DNA of 64,000 bases, taken from the NCBI RefSeq assembly GCF_040183065.1, contig NC_091124.1, positions 96,180,501 to 96,244,500 of the forward strand, written 5' to 3'. This stretch comes from Periplaneta americana. Taxonomy: Eukaryota > Arthropoda > Insecta > Blattodea > Blattidae. Of this stretch, positions 11,770 to 23,279 are shown piece by piece (position 1 is the first letter of the stretch; every line of letters starts with the position of its first letter). The position numbers were made by a program, and so were the translations under genes. Below the pieces are notes generated by a model, which was given only the letters and a program-made list of their open reading frames with translations, did no database searches and was not told where the DNA came from.

Positions 11770-12480
11770 GATTGTTTATTTTTCCTATATATGTCATGGA
11801 TGCCCATGTGTATTTTTTGTCTCTTTAGATTCTATGGGTTGCAGAGTAGTGTGTGTTTTATTTTTTTGTGTTCTAAGGGGTTTTTGTATACAGTTTTGTA
11901 TTATTTTTTTGTTGAAGCCGTATTCTATTACTAATTGTAATATTGATGGCTGAGAACCAGACTATTTTAAGTCCAACTTTTTACAAGAAATAAATCTGTG
12001 TTTCATTGTGTTCCAGTTCTTGTCAGCATATATGAGTCGAACAAAACTGTAAATATTCCTCTCCATAAGGTTGCTATGAAGCTTTTTTAATTTTTTTCAT
12101 GAAGCTTTGAATGTCAGGAGCTTAAAATAGCTCTCCTGAAAAGGAGAAGTAAAATGGACTTGGAACAGTCTGGTTCTGGGTCATCAATATGTAATTATAT
12201 TCTTTTTTGTAAGATTGTTTGTTTATTGGTGTGTTTATTAACCTGTCAATAAGATAAGTTTGCTGATTTTATATGAGTGAGGGTGGTTTGATATATGGTA
12301 TGTTATATACCGTAGTTGTGGGTTTTCGAAATATTGTATATGGACTTAGCTCGTTTTATTTGAGGGTTAAATCAAGAAAGTTAATTGACCTGTATTGTTC
12401 TTCGTACGTAAATTTTAGATTAGGATGTAAGCTTTTGAACTTATTGACTTTATATGTTGGTTTTGAATTTCTGCCATGAG
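11770..12480 (-). mobile_element. Penelope-like retroelement RT/C-terminal fragment
   Basis: On the minus strand, 12480-12150 reads LHPNLKFTYEEQ, INFLDLTL, a stop, then FRKPTTT and further on LIDRLINTPINKQSYKKE. These are conserved features at the end of the Penelope reverse transcriptase. Past about 12050 come YGFNKKII and THGHP-like remnants of the linker to the endonuclease region. Several stops and frameshifts make it a relic. It shares orientation with the Penelope 3' end at 5109-6113. Confidence 0.65.
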
Positions 12481-12484
12481 CGAC

Positions 12485-14415
12485 CCCTTATAGCAGAAAT
12501 CTTCCTTCAAAATTTAGAAAATAGTCACATAACGAAATACAACAAAACATAATATCATATTCTAGATACGTATACTACACTTTAATAATATGTAACGAAA
12601 ATATAAACATTCAGATTCCTGCTTAATGTTAACTAAATAAAAATAGGCAAGCAATAAGAAAATAAGACTTTAATACAAAAAGAAAAGGAATAGGAAAATT
12701 CATTGCAAATGCTACATGGGATGTTAAGGATAGAGGATGGCTTTAATATGGTGGAAAACCATTGAATTAAAAAAAAAAGTACTTTGCTACAAAATACTGT
12801 ACAGTTTGATATGTGAGAAATATATATTATATAAAAAAGAATGAGGATTTATGCTATAACAAAATTTTTAAAGCTCTGGTGCACATTAATTGGATGTTTT
12901 GCTGCAAGTCTTGTCTCAATGGTTCATTACTTGTTATGGCGAAATCAATCTGAAATATATTAGTTATTATGTAGAGAATCCTATATGACGCGATGTTAAA
13001 ATTTATTAAATTGTTGTCGAAAATACTTACATTTAAGAACGTGTGCACTGCACAGGTTATCTATGTTGACATTTACATTAAGAAGATTTGAGACTGGGTT
13101 ATATCTGTAATGAAATTTAATATCAGAATACTTGGTGTAAATGAATATAATAATTGTATGAACGTACTTACGATGAAATGCGGTTGACTTAGTGACGATG
13201 ATCTTGCCGACTGATGTGACGCGATATGAAATTATGAAGTTTAAAGAGGAATGAAATGTTTTTATCATGTTCACAATTTTATGATGTTATAATTTAAACA
13301 CAACACAGCAGTGCAGCCACAATTTTATGTATTAAATTTTCATACCTGTACATTAATTTTAGATTGCTAATTTCCATAAGTCAATTTTAAATAGTTATTA
13401 TTTTCATTATTAAAGGTTGTGATTAATCATTCGCTCCACAATATGACACAAAATGTACAAGATATTGTATGTAAAAAATAGCCTGATGATGCACGAAGGG
13501 CAAAAACGTTTGCTTAATTTTAATGTTTTATATTTGTATAGTACACAATGATCACTTACATGGGTAAGTGTCATTGACTTTTTATATTTGTGATATTTCA
13601 ATTAGACTGAATTAATAAAACAACATTATATTATATTATATCATATTATATTGACTATCTGAATATTTCAAAATGCTTTCTAAGATAATGTACTCTTTAG
13701 TTTAACATTTTGAAAACGATTATCAAAGTTATGCCATAACTACGTTAAAGAATGTGGTTTTAGGAGTAAAATGACAAAGAAGTTTTGAATTTATCTTAAA
13801 AATGGCTGATTTATATTCGATGTGGTGAACTATAGTGCCCTGGTACTTCCCCCTTACCCCACAAATTTCTGCCCCCCCCCCCTCTTATTTTAGCAATCTC
13901 AAATTTTAGTTGTTGCAGCAACATGCAAAGAAATTAAAAATGACCATCAAATAGGAAGAAATTTCAATTATACAACCACCTCCCCTTAAGAACAAGATTT
14001 ACATATATTGGAAATAGTCTATGCAGATCACTGACAGTTTGTGCATATGTGTGTATGGGTGGAGGTGGATGTGTATCGGTATATGTGGACCTCATAAAGA
14101 AATTCCGTTGCATAAGTGAATTAAACTATTAAATATTTAAGCCAGTATAATTGATTCTGTGAGAATATCAATTCCGTAAGGAGACGGAGATGAGAGTCAC
14201 TACTCGAAAGTGGAAATTAAAAAAATATATTATTAAATATACAGTTGGTGGGTAGCTGTGTGAACTTTCTCGGAAATCACAGCACACTTAAACTTTCAGA
14301 TGAGTATAGGAAAATGTATTGTTTTAATAAAACTTATAATTAAAAAAAAATTTTACTATTTTTTTTTTTAAATTGAAAAGGGGGAACTCTCTGATTATGG
14401 CTCCTAAGTTGTTTC
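12485..14415. other. Unassigned AT-rich DNA with a hammerhead-like motif
   Basis: I recognise no gene here. A weak motif, CTGATGATGCACGAAGGGC followed by AAAAACG, lies at 13480-13507 and resembles a degenerate Penelope-type hammerhead core. There is a C-run at about 13872-13881 and an A/T-homopolymer stretch near 14343-14372. Confidence 0.45.
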
Positions 14416-14417
14416 AT

Positions 14418-14520
14418 TGTGTAGTAGCAGTAGCAGTAGCAGTAGCAGCAGCAACAGTAGCAGTAGTGGCAGTGGTAGCAGTAACGGTAGTGGTAGTAGT
14501 ATTAGTATTACTGTAGTAGT
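14418..14520. repeat. (AGC/AGT)n microsatellite
   Basis: Imperfect trinucleotide repeats AGTAGCAGTAGC give poly-serine and poly-leucine open frames on the two strands. These are by-products of the repeat. Confidence 0.9.
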
Positions 14521-17069
14521 AGTCCTCCTTTGTCTTCCTTCTATCCTATTTCTGATAACAATGCAATACTTGTCTACATTAGTTTTGTTTAGAAACACTC
14601 TCGGGTACAATCTAACTAATCCTCCTCTGCTATCATTGCTACCTTTCATTTCTATTATCCCTAATTTTCTGTTTATCTTCAAATATTTTTATCTCTGACT
14701 AATATTTACTAATGATCTATATCCCACTCTTTCATCTACAATGCAATATTATATTATTTACCCTATTTTTTCACTGATCTTTTCTCAGAAATTTACGCTT
14801 GCATTCAGCCAATGTTTCAATATTCGAATGTTTGAAGTACTTCCTTACTATTACTCCTTCAAATCACTCACCACTTTTCTCTTTCATTGGTACAGCTTTT
14901 ATGGCTCACTCTGTCTACTTGCATTCATTTTCAATTCCACTCTAATGTACTTCCCAGATTCTTCCTTTCTGTAGTACCATACATAAAACACTCAATATTC
15001 TCTACTTACAGTTTCTAATTTACTTTAACTCTCTTTACTACTTTCCTTTTTACTGGTTTATTCTATTCGTATTCCCCTTAACATTTAACACTTAACTAAT
15101 TATTCCTCAATTTTTCCTCAGTTCCACTTTAGTAACATTTAACGATCGAATTTTCACATTCTTTGTTTAGATAAGGTCGCTCAAATTACACAACTGAAAT
15201 TTACATTAGAGAAAAGGAAGACTTCTGTCAAAAAGAGGGATTTTGGAAAGGTGCATAGTATCGTCTCTCTTCTGCTAACAACACTATATCATCAGAAAAT
15301 CTTATGCACTTTATTCTTCTTCTTCCTACTATAAACCCTCCCATGTTCTGAAAACTGTTCATCACTAAATAAAGAAAATTTCCTAATGTTACCATTCCAC
15401 ATAGCAACAGATAAATAAATACCTTCGAAATTCATGATACCAAGGCAAAACACAGTTTAGGCTTTTTTCCAAGTTCGCACTATCTGTATCTGAACTAAAA
15501 TTAGTTGTACAATTCTGTTTCATTCTATAAGAAAAGGTCTTTCAAAATAAAAGTTAAGTAACTATATTTAGGTATAATAAAACCGTCAAAAGCATATAGT
15601 TAATACAATTCATTTTTACAAGAATAAAGAAAAGAAAATCTGTCAACTTTCCCATTACTTTCATAATTAGTTTCAGAAAACGTACAAACTATTTATTCAA
15701 CATGAGGACCGTAGTATTTTATAATTTACACAATATCATGCAATATAGTTAATATGCAATAGTTAAAAAATTATCCATGCATGGAGCAACGCAGCGAACT
15801 CACTGGAGAGGCGTTGCAAGAACCTGATATAGTTAAAAATAAATTATTTACATAATTATGAGAAGAAAATAGCGTCCAGAGATTTCCTTGAATGTTATTT
15901 GGATTGCAATTTATTTAAAGTAACTTAAGTTGATAAATGTCTTTGTGATGATTTTTTTTTTTTTCTGGAGATGAGAATTAAAGGAAACAATTAAAGCACG
16001 ATTAATATTTACAAATGTAATTTCGGACTACCACAGTTACCGGAAAGGCAGCTGAAACATGTATTCGTTTGAGGGACGCTAATAAAAAATAAATTATTTG
16101 GGTTTTTATAATCTGAATTGTTACTATATTAATAGTTTAAGTATTAATATTGTATGTTACATAACGTTACCCATACCAACTTTATATTGTACAGACAAAA
16201 TATTGATTGTTATTGTAATTGGCATTTCATTATACTTCTAAAACTTACTGAATAAGTAAAATAACATACTAGATGGCTTGGGCAGATGATAAGAGGCTGA
16301 TATAATCGGCATTGACATAACATTAGAACAGCTGAATATATTCTTGTCTGCTGTCCAGAAACACAGTTCCCTATTCACATCCATCAGATCAACATGAGTG
16401 CACATCTGTGTATGATTTTGAAAATACCAATTTAATTAAGACAAAGTCTAGAAAAATTAAATCTACAGCTACAGTGGTAATCGTAATCACACCTTAATTA
16501 CAAGAAGATAAAATAGTTTTATAACATCATAAAATTAGTATAATGTTTCAGTGTTGTTAAATCATAATTTCATTTTCCAGGTAACATTAAATACTTTGGC
16601 ATATTATAGTGTTATAGAAGTTCTCCACTATATGAATTATTGTTGTGAACACCGCATATTGCTAACCGAGAGTTAACTGCATTCTGCTATTGCCTTCTCG
16701 TGATGTATTTCTGTAGCTAGAATTACCCTCAGTTCGACACACTTCTATTCATTAATATTTGTAATTTTCATTTCGTTACACTTTAAATTACTGTACTTTC
16801 TTGATAATTAATCTCTTAGTATTATTTTGTAGAAAATTTTATTGCCACATAATTCCTAGTCAATATATTAATTTTAAGTTCATGTAATCCGGTAATGTGT
16901 CCTTACACAATCACTTCGTTGATTTAAAAATAAATTAGAATCTTAACAATAATTGTATCTTTAACAGATATTTTATTCCACTGCACATTTCCTCTATGAA
17001 AATTGTAAATATTTTAAGTTGTGGCAGCAAAGGTGAGCTGCATCTGTTCTAAGTTCTGTCAGTGGAAGT
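14521..17069. other. Unassigned DNA
   Basis: The + strand of 14521-15160 is noticeably pyrimidine-rich. No coding potential, RNA or repeat was recognised in the rest. Confidence 0.45.
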
Positions 17070-17100
17070 CAGTGGCGGCTCGTGACGTAAAAAGTGCGTG
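17070..17100 (+). repeat. hAT-type terminal sequence, single end
   Basis: CAGTGGCGGCTCGTGACG at 17070 is the same end as the hAT element at 10667. No matching inverse end was found within the following 3 kb, so this is an orphan end or the edge of a decayed non-autonomous copy. Confidence 0.5.
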
Positions 17101-17203
17101 AAGTAGTGTTAGGGTCACTTCTAATTTTATAACAACAAAAATTATGTATAGACCTATGTATATTAAATACCGGTATATTTAAAAATACGTGTCTTTATCA
17201 CGA

Positions 17204-17204
<1 letters not shown>

Positions 17205-17279
<75 letters not shown>
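17205..17279. repeat. (AAT)n microsatellite
   Basis: This is an almost pure ATA/AAT trinucleotide tract of about 75 bp. Confidence 0.95.
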
Positions 17280-17280
<1 letters not shown>

Positions 17281-17989
17281 TAATCATAAATTAACGGTAA
17301 CAAATAATTAATCATAGCAATTTTATGAAGACAAGTTCAATCCTTCTGTTCATGGCAGCGAATTTATCAGTAACATCGTCGTGAAAAGGCTGATTTTTTA
17401 ATAATTATGTGCACAATTTGCTTCTGCATGGAAATATTTGCGAGTGACGAGAACCTTTGTTGTGACATGGAATTAAGCAACTACACTAGTTTTTAGTGCG
17501 ATTCTTGGAAGAAAAACTTCTTTCCGCGAACAAACTTGTTAATAATCAACCCTAAATCTTTAAAGCACACTGATTTTATGAACAAATATTATTCTTAATT
17601 TAAAATAGACCTAATAACTAATTTAATAATAGTAGAGAAAATAATTTATAATGCACACAATGGGATCTTTATGCGTACTCGCTCACGAAATCGCGGCAAA
17701 TTTAACTTTACGTATAGGTTACAGTAGTACCTAGAACACAAACACCATAACCAAGTTTTCAATTCCTCTTACATTATATTTTCACTTTTCTCAAGACTCG
17801 TGTTTGCTTCTTTAGCAGAACGGTTAAAAAAGTTATAAACATATTCATTTAATATATCATTTCTATGGGCGAAATTAATTTTAACACTTTTAAATTTCTG
17901 TAATTTTCACTGTTAGAGATGGATACCTTGTTTAGTCTCTCTGTCGTTGATTGGCGGAACGTTATGAATTCGTCTCCTCTACTATTTCA

Positions 17990-18237
17990 CGTCTGACCCA
18001 AGCCAAGAAAAACTCTTGTTGCGGGGCGAGGAGATGTAGGCTTGTTGCTATGGTAACCATAGCTGAGTGAAACACTAACAGGAGAAAAATTGAACTCCAC
18101 CGGCGCAGAACGTATCGGAGTCTTGTTGCTACCAACGAGCACAGAATGCATAGAGTAGATATAAACAGCTTGGAGGTGAAGCCGCTTTTGTGGACAGTCG
18201 CCATTATGATGCTACCAAAACATTGCGCTCCCGGTTA
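17990..18237 (-). repeat. Left inverted arm flanking the THAP exon
   Basis: Read on the minus strand from 18237 outward, this matches the + strand from 19327 outward. Shared words are GCAATGTTTTGGTAGCA, CGGCTTCAC, TCTACTCTA, ATTCTGTGCTCGTTGG, and a GGTAACCATAGC-containing box. Both arms contain the near-palindrome GCTATGGTAACCATAGC (here 8-1-8 perfect, about 18048-18064). The arms diverge outwards. The open frames on both arms are probably incidental. Confidence 0.6.
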
Positions 18238-18301
18238 GCACATGGGCAGTTGATTGTGATGTTGCATCGTTGTTTTAATTAATAAATTAACTAATTTCAA
18301 T

Positions 18302-18377
18302 ATGCCTACATGTTCTGCGTATGGCTGCACAAACAGGTTTCCAAAAAAAAAAAAAATCCTGGAATAACTTTTCACGG
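18302..18377 (+). pseudogene. THAP-domain first exon, frame disrupted
   Basis: ATG at 18302 starts MPTCSAYGCTNRFPKKKK, the classic N-terminus of a THAP zinc finger (C-x2 to x4-C in a MPxCxAxGCxNR context). The characteristic GITFH phrase follows in a different frame, after a run of 14 adenines at 18343-18356. There is therefore a one-base slip in the homopolymer, real or a sequencing artefact. A donor-like GTAAAT follows GITFH at 18378, where THAP genes often have an intron. No second THAP exon was found before 19330. THAP domains occur in host regulators and in P-element-type transposases. The flanking inverted arms make a transposon origin plausible. Confidence 0.6.
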
Positions 18378-18473
18378 GTAAATATGCATGTGTGAAATGT
18401 ACTTATTACCGGTAGGCTAGATACGGTAATGAATGATTTAGCCTAAGTTAGTCGGTTAGATTCGTATTGTTCA

Positions 18474-18763
18474 CGTATTTGTTTGATTAAGAGAAAGGAT
18501 TAGTGTATTGATGTTATTGTAATTAATTTTTATAATCACGAAATCAGACATGCTTTGCAGACTTAGCATTTACGAGCGAAGCTAACCTAACAACCCATGT
18601 TGGAAGTTTGTGTCGAGTGCTATAGAAAACTGGTGTACCGAGGTTTCTCTTAAACCGAATGCACGTATTCGTTTGATGAAGAAAAAGAAATAGTGTATTA
18701 ATATTATTGTAATTAATTTTTATAATCACGAAATCAGACTTATGCTTTACAGACTTAGTAGCT
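18474..18763 (+). repeat. Direct duplication of about 100 bp, period 190
   Basis: 18474-18570 and 18664-18763 share TATTATTGTAATTAATTTTT, ATAATCACGAAATCAGAC and GCTTT-CAGACTTAG. This is a tandem duplication with divergence, in the presumed intron after the THAP exon. Confidence 0.75.
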
Positions 18764-19326
18764 TCATTAACTCGGTCGTGAACTGACTTGACCCACTTGG
18801 TAATAAAACTTCACTTTTGTTCGCCGTTATAATCTAATTATATACTATAAACGAAGAGCCTATCAAATATTATATGGTTAAGAGCATTCCATTTTTTCTC
18901 TAAACAAAATCGGGACATCTATACGAAATACTGGCAAAAGGAAGAGAATGATAATTTGCGTTAAGAAGCAAGTTTCATTATTAAATCGAAGCAAATGGAT
19001 CAACCTATAAAAGTAATTATTATAGGGTAGCATTTTTATTGGACTAGTAGCAAAATAAGGTCAAACTGTTATTTTCCTTTTTTTATCATTATTGTTTGTT
19101 TAACCTTCCAGATTATCTATTAAATACCATACTGCAATTTGAAGAGCTGCCAATTTAAATAACCTGTATATATGTGATTTATCGATGACAGTTTCGTAAT
19201 TTTTGCTAAAAATACGTGCATAGCGAATCTGTATTACGAAACAAACAAGAAAGTGTGAGTCCTGCAAGAAATTAGGGACATATGGAATTCTTATTATCAT
19301 AAGATCTTCTATAACGTAATAGCTAT

Positions 19327-19545
19327 TTTGCAATGTTTTGGTAGCAACAAGATGGCGTCAGGTCCATCAAACCGGCTTCACTCCGTCCAATGGTATTAAG
19401 ATGCTAGTGTCTACTCTATTGTATTCTGTGCTCGTTGGTTGCTACGGTAACCATAGCAAGCGAAATAGAAAGTCACAATGGAGTCGCCGGCGCTATGTTC
19501 TTCTTCAGCGCGGCGCGATTTTTGAACTTACATATACATAAATAT
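19327..19545 (+). repeat. Right inverted arm flanking the THAP exon
   Basis: This is the counterpart of 17990-18237 in opposite orientation. It starts GCAATGTTTTGGTAGCAACA and contains ATTCTGTGCTCGTTGG and GCTACGGTAACCATAGC (about 19442-19458, one mismatch from palindromic). The interior between the arms is about 1.1 kb and holds the THAP exon. Confidence 0.6.
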
Positions 19546-19647
19546 CATAAAATCAGTCGCGTTGTAATGTATAGTAAAAGTAAAGTGAATTTTTCAATTT
19601 TAAACGTGTAAAAAAATTCTGTTGTGTGACGTAATAACGAAAATTCA

Positions 19648-19892
19648 GCCACCGGCGTGGCTCAGTCGGTTAAAGCGCTTGCCTGCTGGTCTGAAGTTGC
19701 GCTCGGGTGCGGGTTCGATCCCCGCTTGGGCCGATTACCTGGTTGGGTTTATTCCGAGGTTTACCCCAACGGTAAGGCGAATTCTACGTAATCTATGGCG
19801 AATCCTCGGCCTCATCTGGCTATCACCAGTCTCATCGACGCTAAATAATGTAATAGTTAATACAGCGTCGTTAAATAACCAACTAAAAAAAT
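19648..19892 (+). mobile_element. tRNA-derived SINE (copy 1, near full length)
   Basis: The head is tRNA-like: box A TGGCTCAGTCGG at 19659-19670 and box B GGTTCGATCCC at 19712-19722. A GATTACCTGGTTGGGTTT body follows, ending in GTCGTTAAATAACCAACTAAAAAA. It is not scored as a functional tRNA because the body runs past the acceptor position and the same body and tail recur at 45283-45490. Confidence 0.88.
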
Positions 19893-20980
19893 AACAGAAA
19901 TTAAAATATGAAACAGAACTGAAATTGTACCCAACAGAGACATACACTTCGCAAAATATACAACATTGAAATATTAAACAGTTAATTTCTTGACTTATAC
20001 CACGACAATGGAAATTTCCTTTGATATTCCTACACCAATATGAGAGGATAAAATCTTAATTTCTAAAATGACAATACATTTAACTATTATATGCAATATT
20101 CAATAACCTTTTATGCTACAACAATGTAGAAATTTGAGGTAATGCATAACAAAAAAAGACTTCAAAATATTCATTTTTGAAAATTTGATCATTCAAGAAA
20201 GTTAGAACATCCAACACTGAAGAATCGTTGGAATTTTTATGTTTGCACTTGAAAGTTACGACTCTTCTGCTGTAATAGAAAACCTCGCAAGATTTTATAA
20301 AAAGTGTAACAAAACCGAAGTTGGAATAAACTGCAATAATGTGCAACGAAAATGTAACTAAACATAGAGGGCAAGTGAACTCTGGTTGAAAGATAGTCGT
20401 AAGACAAGAAGAGACACAGTCGCCTTATTCATATTGGCAAATGGTGAGAACTGACTGCGTGGAGAAACATCTTCAGTACCTCAATATAAAAGACTGAAAA
20501 TAACTTCTGATACTATTATGAGTAATGGATCAGTAATAAGAACAATGTGATGTGAAAAGGAACAATATAAAGTATTAAGACAATGCTAAAGAACGTTAAA
20601 TAACTTAATCTTACTTTAAAGGAAACGAAAACATCATGTTTGAAATGTAAAAAAAAAAATGGTCAGTAGAAATGTACATCTCTAGGGCAGACGAAAAAAT
20701 ATGTACGGTGATTTATTATATAAATGTAATAACCACCACCATATTAAGGGAAATATATATTTTGGCAAATCTTCAGAATTCAGATGGTCAAGACAATTAT
20801 ACCGAGGAAAGAAATTACTCAAAAACAAGCAGCAAATGGAATTGGAAATGGTGTGCGCAATAACTGAACGGGATATAATCTTCTTCTTAATATTGTTCTA
20901 AATTAAGGGTGTAGATTACTGCTATAACACTTGGGCACAAATGACCCTTTGTGCACCCCATACACTACAGATCAACCCAG
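19893..20980. other. Unassigned DNA
   Basis: No gene or recognisable repeat was seen. Confidence 0.45.
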
Positions 20981-20984
20981 GAGA

Positions 20985-21835
20985 CTGCAATGCGTTACCA
21001 GCTTTGCTATGCTGCTGGGATTAATTTCCTCAGAAGACAATGTTTCTTTCCCGAGCTAACGGTGCCTGATGGGCTTAGATCTGAGCAATCCAGCAAAATG
21101 GCAAATGATAACTCGGCCTCCATCCTACATTTCCTACAATAGGGCTCGATATATCTAGGTGACAATATATGTAGATGGCAGTGTCCAGTCAAAATTCCAG
21201 TTAACCATGTTAAAAATTCTCCTTTCCAATGCCAAGAGTTGTTCAGTTGATTCAGGTTTTGATTCTAAACTTTTCATCAGGCTCTTCTTTAGGACCTATT
21301 TGATTATATACTTAGAGATGCCAACACAGGGTTCAGGGCCATAGCATTGGAAGGAACTTCCTTACTTGACCATTAGGCCAGCTTGTTATTGTCATACATT
21401 CCACAGTGCCCTGGGACATTTTGATATAGTTTCCAGGCTAGTTCTGCATTCTTCAATTAGCCTGGAGTCGACTCTGTGCGTACTTAGCACACCCTGTGTA
21501 GTCTATCAGAGCAAATAAAGATATTCAGGCCGTGACATGATATATTTAGATTTTCCTGAGCGCAAGCTGATTTCATAAAGACTTCAGCTTGCAAAACCGT
21601 AGTGTATTAACCAACGGGAATAGATATTCTAGTCCTTGGTCTTACGTCATAAATCCCTGCTCCAGCATCGCTGTAAGTTCTGGAGCCATCCGTGAAGCAC
21701 ACCAGACTGCGATGTGGGAATTCGTTAAGGTGACCTCTCTCCCATTCTTCCCTGTCCAGTAACAATAACGAGATTGATATCAGTTGCCATTTTCCAAATA
21801 CGTGTCTAGCTACGTGCTTCATTTCTCCCTATCCA
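20985..21835 (-). mobile_element. Decayed LINE fragment: RNase H and C-terminal zinc knuckle
   Basis: On the minus strand the order is LVCFTDGSRTYSDAGAGIYD (RNase H first catalytic D, 21720-21640) and RVDSRLIEECRTSLETISK (about 21475-21420). GPEPCVGISKYIIK (about 21345-21305) and MTGHCHLHIL with CRKCRMEAELSFAILLDC (21190-21075) complete it. This is the RNase H plus C-terminal C-x2-C-type region of a Jockey/R1-like non-LTR retrotransposon. Frames are broken in several places and part of the RNase H is missing. Confidence 0.7.
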
Positions 21836-21939
21836 CTGGCCAAGCCCATGTAGTTGAGACATACACTTTCCCCTTTAAGTACCCCCTCTCCCCTAAATAA
21901 AAGTTACATGTTGACAAATCTAGTGACCGCGGTGGCCAC

Positions 21940-22540
21940 AAGCCTTTGCTCACAATCCGCTTTTCGGTGAACATGTGATGAATACGCTTAAGCGACCTCT
22001 CAGATGTGTCAGATGTTGCTCCATGTTGTTGAAAGAAGCAGTAATTACGCTCCTCTTCTTTAGTTGGGGATAGAATTCATCCAATAAAGTCAAGTCTACA
22101 GCCGTGTTGACTGTAGTGTCGAAGAATATTGGACAGATAATGCGTTTTGCAGTGATAGAGCACCATACACCGATCTTTTGGTCGCGTAGTGGTTGCTCGT
22201 ACACTAGGTTAGAATTTTCTGTCGCCCAGTACCTGTTCTTTGAGAGTTTACATATCCCGATAGAAGAAACCAAGCCTCATCAATCATGATAAACAACAGT
22301 GGGTCCAAATCACCATCCGTAATCATATTCAACAATGTGCAGTAGAAATTTAAACATTTATTCTTATCGGGCTCCTTCAGTTGCTGTCACTCGGTATGAT
22401 TTGACTTTCAAAGCCTTTAACACACGTTCGAAAATGTTGAGCCAATTTTGTGGTGGACTTTCGAGGACTCGTATTCATCATTTCCTGAATTCATGCCGAA
22501 AGTTGAAGTGTCCGGACAGAAAGCGAGCAGAATCCATGTA
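21940..22540 (-). pseudogene. Mariner-type transposase relic
   Basis: The minus strand reads RVLKALKVKSYRVTATEGA near 22430, IDEAWF (first catalytic Asp) near 22285, then YWATENSNLVYEQPL, KIGVWCSITAKRIICPIFF and a degraded remainder with an EFYPQLKKRS segment. This matches Tc1/mariner-like transposases of the type with a DEAWF first-Asp block and VWCAI-SARRI. Frameshifts occur between blocks, and no intact second or third catalytic Asp is seen. Confidence 0.65.
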
Positions 22541-23265
22541 CTGAACTGAAGGGAAACATCAGGAATAGCATCTGCACTAACATCCGTGAGAAATTCACAC
22601 GTCTTTATATAAACGTGTTAAGACGTGCACAGAAGTGTCTAGATGTTGGTGGAGGGCACTTTCAACATCTTATTACGACGGTTAGCACAGGACACATTCA
22701 TTTATCCATTTTATTCCATTCCTTTGAAAAGAAGTTTGTTTAAAATCAAATGAGAAGAGGCAGGCAGTTTTATCTGCCCAACCCCGTAATCATTGATATG
22801 GAAAAAATGGGTAGAAATATTGAAAGTGGATATTGACATGTTTGTTTCCATATTTTCTTCACAATTTCCAATTCAAATTTTATGTAGAGTATTTCAAGAG
22901 TAGAAAGAGAGAAACTTCAATAAATATAAAAAGATAGAGAGAAAATAGAAAGAGAGAAAACCACAAAATAGAGAAGCAAGAAATAAAAGTTATTAAATTC
23001 GCGTGAAAAAATATTATTCATCGCACCGAAAGTTACATATCTTACACTTTAACTATCGCATTTACATTTATATGAACGGTTCTACAAAAAAGAAAAAAAT
23101 GAGACAAAAAGAATGACATCAATTATTTCTTCACATTTTTCGTTGCACAAACATACAGTGACTGATTATATTGTATTGGAGAATTTTGATAATGTGACTT
23201 TTACAAATTGAAGCAAAAGAGATATGAAATACAAACCTAAATATTGATTCATGTCACAGAGTATG
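22541..23265. other. Unassigned AT-rich DNA
   Basis: No feature was recognised. The + strand is purine-rich (GAGAGAAA-type) at 22900-22985. Confidence 0.45.
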
Positions 23266-23279
23266 AACAATGATTGAAA

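Noticed and set aside
14417..14698. Poly-serine protein
   Set aside because: An AGC/AGT microsatellite and pyrimidine-rich flank, with no domain.
19648..19735. Functional tRNA gene
   Set aside because: Boxes A and B are present, but the sequence continues into a SINE body and tail that recur at 45283-45490, and acceptor pairing is not convincing.
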